Assembly: GCA_023414355.1 (NCBI GenBank)
Contig: JAEZOB010000023.1
Span: 1-64,000 of the forward strand
Source: Bacillota bacterium
GTDB taxonomy: Bacteria; Bacillota; Clostridia; Lachnospirales; Lachnospiraceae
Direction: 5' to 3'
DNA: 64,000 bases
Shown here piece by piece: positions 62,262 through 64,000 of this stretch (positions within the stretch are counted from its first letter, which is position 1; each line of letters begins with the position of its first letter). Both the position numbers and the translations under genes were made by a program. A model generated the notes under the pieces. It was not told the DNA's origin. It did not search any database and worked only from the letters and a program-made list of their open reading frames with translations.

Positions 62262-63544
62262 ATGGGGAGTGTTTCGTATTCAGCACATATCAGCAATGGT
62301 AAGAGTGCAATAACAAGTAAGAGTAAGTTGCAGGGGTGGCAAAGCATAATCTTTGTAAATACAAATCCGATGATTACAGTTCTGAAAATATTATACTACT
62401 AGAAGGAACAGATAATCTATATCAGGATGTAAGAAATGTTTACCAAAAAGAATTTGACGATGCCGTTCGAGAATACAATGAGAAACAAAAACGAATGGAA
62501 AGAGAATTGATGATTATTTTGAACATGTTGCAAAACTAGATCAGGATATGGCGGTTGAAATTATTTTCCAATGTGGGGATAAGCAATTTTGGGAAGAGCA
62601 TGAGGATAGTAAAGTACGGATGCAAAATGTATACCGATATGTACTTTCTAGATTACAAGAGTATTTACCAGAATTTAAGGTTGCCAATGCCGTAATCCAC
62701 TTTGATGAAGCTAGACACATATGCATGTGGTAGGAGTACCAGTATGGAGTGGTACAAAGAAAGGCTTATAAAAGAAGGTGTCAAAGAGGAATATATATAT
62801 ACTCCGTCAACCCCGTCGGTAGTGCTACAAGATAAGCTTCGTGAAGAAGCCAGATCCTGTTTTAGATTTAATATCCATGAGACGATTGGGGATAAGAAAA
62901 AAGGCAGGAATTATGATTTATCAGTTATGGAGTACAAGGTAGAAAGGGAAGCAGACAACTTACAAAAGTTATCGACAGATAAAAAAGATATGGAGACAAA
63001 GGTCATAATGCTAGGTTGGCGAAAAGAACAACTGGAAGATGAAGTGGAAGATATGAAAGAAGATATTCAACAGTCTAATCTCTTTCTAAAAGCTATTGAC
63101 AACATAAAAAGATTTATACTCTCATATCTGCCTTTTGCTCCTTTGATTGAGGAATTTTCCAACACTGTTGAGCAAAAGAAGGATATCGAAGCTGGTAATA
63201 GTTTCAGAGGTTTATTTACTCCGCCGGGAGAGTTATTAAATTCCTTTAAGAAAAAACTTCGAGATGGAGTCTGTTGGTTTCCAAGACTTATGAGGTGGAA
63301 GACTTCAAAGGGTGAAGTATCGCCTGTATTTACAGACTTTAAGAGTGAAGGATATATTTACCGTTTGAAGTCATATGCTAATGTGATTACGAAGGAAGAG
63401 TACACCGTGGAACGTATTCAGCCAGAAATAAGGGCAGAAAACCGTATTGGGACATTGGAGCAGTTGGTGGAGAATATTGAGGCGGTAGAGCAGCAGTCAA
63501 AAGTACTACAGGAGCAGGTTAACAGGCAGTATAGAAGATTATAA
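62262..63544 (+). pseudogene. mob: Broken MobV-type relaxase (Pre/Mob plasmid recombination protein)
   Basis: After AAGGAGGAG, ATG 62262 opens MGSVSYSAHISNGKSAITSK. A +1 frameshift near 62333 leads to AKHNLCKYKSDDYSSENIIL, another near 62510 to DQDMAVEIIFQCGDKQFWEE, and FKVANAVIHFDEA is followed by a two-residue loss and frameshift into THMHVVGVPVWSG (metal-binding histidines). The frame ending at 63544 holds VLQDKLREEARSCFRFNIHE, KKKGRNYDLSVMEYKVERE and a long coiled-coil C-terminus. Four breaks make it inactive. MobV relaxases nick DNA for plasmid or element transfer. Confidence 0.88.
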
Positions 63545-63555
63545 AAGGAAAAGTG

Positions 63556-63587
63556 AAATACCTCAGAAAAGAAAAACTGAGGTATTT
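63556..63587 (+). terminator. Hairpin after the relaxase remnant
   Basis: AAATACCTCAG (63556-63566) pairs perfectly over 11 bp with CTGAGGTATTT (63577-63587) around a ten-base A-rich loop, 12 bases after the stop. The T-run is short, so termination strength is uncertain. Confidence 0.65.
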
Positions 63588-63695
63588 TACGTAAGTATGA
63601 TTTTTTATTCTTGAAAAAAGTTGAAATATTCTTATAATACGCATACAATAATGTTAACAACGTGGTTGATAATAATGTGGTAGAGGAGTAGCCTT

Positions 63696-63938
63696 ATGTT
63701 TATTGTAAATGAATTATTAGAAGAAGCTTTGAAAGAAACTGAGAATTTGGAAGAAGGAGAGATATTTTTAGTGAAGGACTTGTTTAAGGGATATGTCTGG
63801 AATAGAATTGAGGTGAAAGACAGACTCTTATTAGGCACCTTGTTCTTGAATCATGTTCACCAAGGAAAAAGTCATTTGTATGCGATTGAAAAAACATCAT
63901 CTCATCAGCAACAGTATAAGAAAACAAGTGATAGTTAA
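63696..63938 (+). CDS. Small DUF1413-like protein
   Basis: An 80-residue protein with EEGEIFLVKDLFKGYVWNRI followed by EVKDRLLLGTLFLNHV and a late GKSHLYAIEKTSSHQQQYKK. This pattern matches small DUF1413-type proteins common on plasmids and integrative elements of Firmicutes; the function is unknown. GTAGAGGAG precedes ATG 63696. Unlike its broken neighbours it is intact. It could bind DNA or regulate the element, but this is only a guess from size and setting. Confidence 0.6.
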   Translation: MFIVNELLEEALKETENLEEGEIFLVKDLFKGYVWNRIEVKDRLLLGTLFLNHVHQGKSHLYAIEKTSSHQQQYKKTSDS

Positions 63939-64000
63939 TGAGATTCTTAAGTTGACTGTCGCTGATAGATATGCAAATTAAAAGTATAAATATATAAGAA

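Noticed and set aside
62702..63544. Novel coiled-coil protein of 280 residues
   Set aside because: It continues the MobV relaxase after a frameshift; the first 20 or so residues are out-of-frame sequence.

Overview
The window looks like the chromosome of a low-to-mid GC Firmicute of the class Clostridia, most likely Lachnospiraceae. Three things point there: the S10/spc/alpha ribosomal gene order with a zinc-ribbon S14, a KOW-domain RNA-binding gene between map and infA, and an unusually long L17. The family assignment is an inference from gene content, not from a database search.

Layout. (1) 1-12.5 kb, + strand: the end of rplP, then rpmC, rpsQ, rplN, rplX, rplE, rpsN, rpsH, rplF, rplR, rpsE, rpmD, rplO, secY, adk, map, a KOW gene, infA, rpmJ, rpsM, rpsK, rpsD, rpoA and rplQ, closed by a strong terminator. 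(2) 12.6-22.5 kb, - strand: a compact, apparently complete Wzx/Wzy-type glycan cluster. It holds an HpcH/HpaI aldolase-like protein, a PLP decarboxylase, a priming sugar transferase, an aminotransferase-glycosyltransferase fusion, a cytidylyltransferase-like protein, LicD, an EpsG-like polymerase, a GT2 and a flippase. (3) 22.7-26.9 kb, + strand: ecfA1, ecfA2, ecfT, truA and an MgtC/SapB-like gene. (4) 27.1-59.7 kb: a second, larger exopolysaccharide locus. A good promoter and a 450-base leader precede a UDP-sugar 4,6-dehydratase. Then comes an AT-rich, probably imported core (about 30.2-50.2 kb) with glycosyltransferases, polymerase, flippase, an ATP-grasp protein, an aminotransferase and two fusion proteins, interspersed with many decayed genes. 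After that come an XRE-UDP-glucose dehydrogenase fusion (- strand), a secreted Ig-like protein, a sortase module and the CpsB/CpsC/CpsD phosphatase-kinase regulators. (5) 59.8-60.9 kb: rplM-rpsI behind their own promoter. (6) 60.9-64 kb: a decayed integrative element downstream of rpsI, with a broken tyrosine integrase, a broken MobV-type relaxase and a small DUF1413-like gene.

In many Firmicutes rplQ-ecfA1-ecfA2-ecfT-truA-rplM-rpsI are contiguous. Here that block is split at two points by glycan loci, which makes this site a glycan-island hot spot. Four unusual translational fusions (BCAT-GT2, priming transferase-epimerase, ketopantoate reductase-adenylate ligase, XRE-UGD) and the frozen decay of two nucleotide-sugar pathways (bacillosamine-like and dTDP-rhamnose) are the most notable content.

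The best candidate for an undescribed system is the - strand cluster. Its aldolase, aminotransferase, decarboxylase, cytidylyltransferase and LicD proteins could form a dedicated route that makes an amino-alcohol phosphate and attaches it to a surface glycan. All functional statements rest on sequence motifs recognised by eye.
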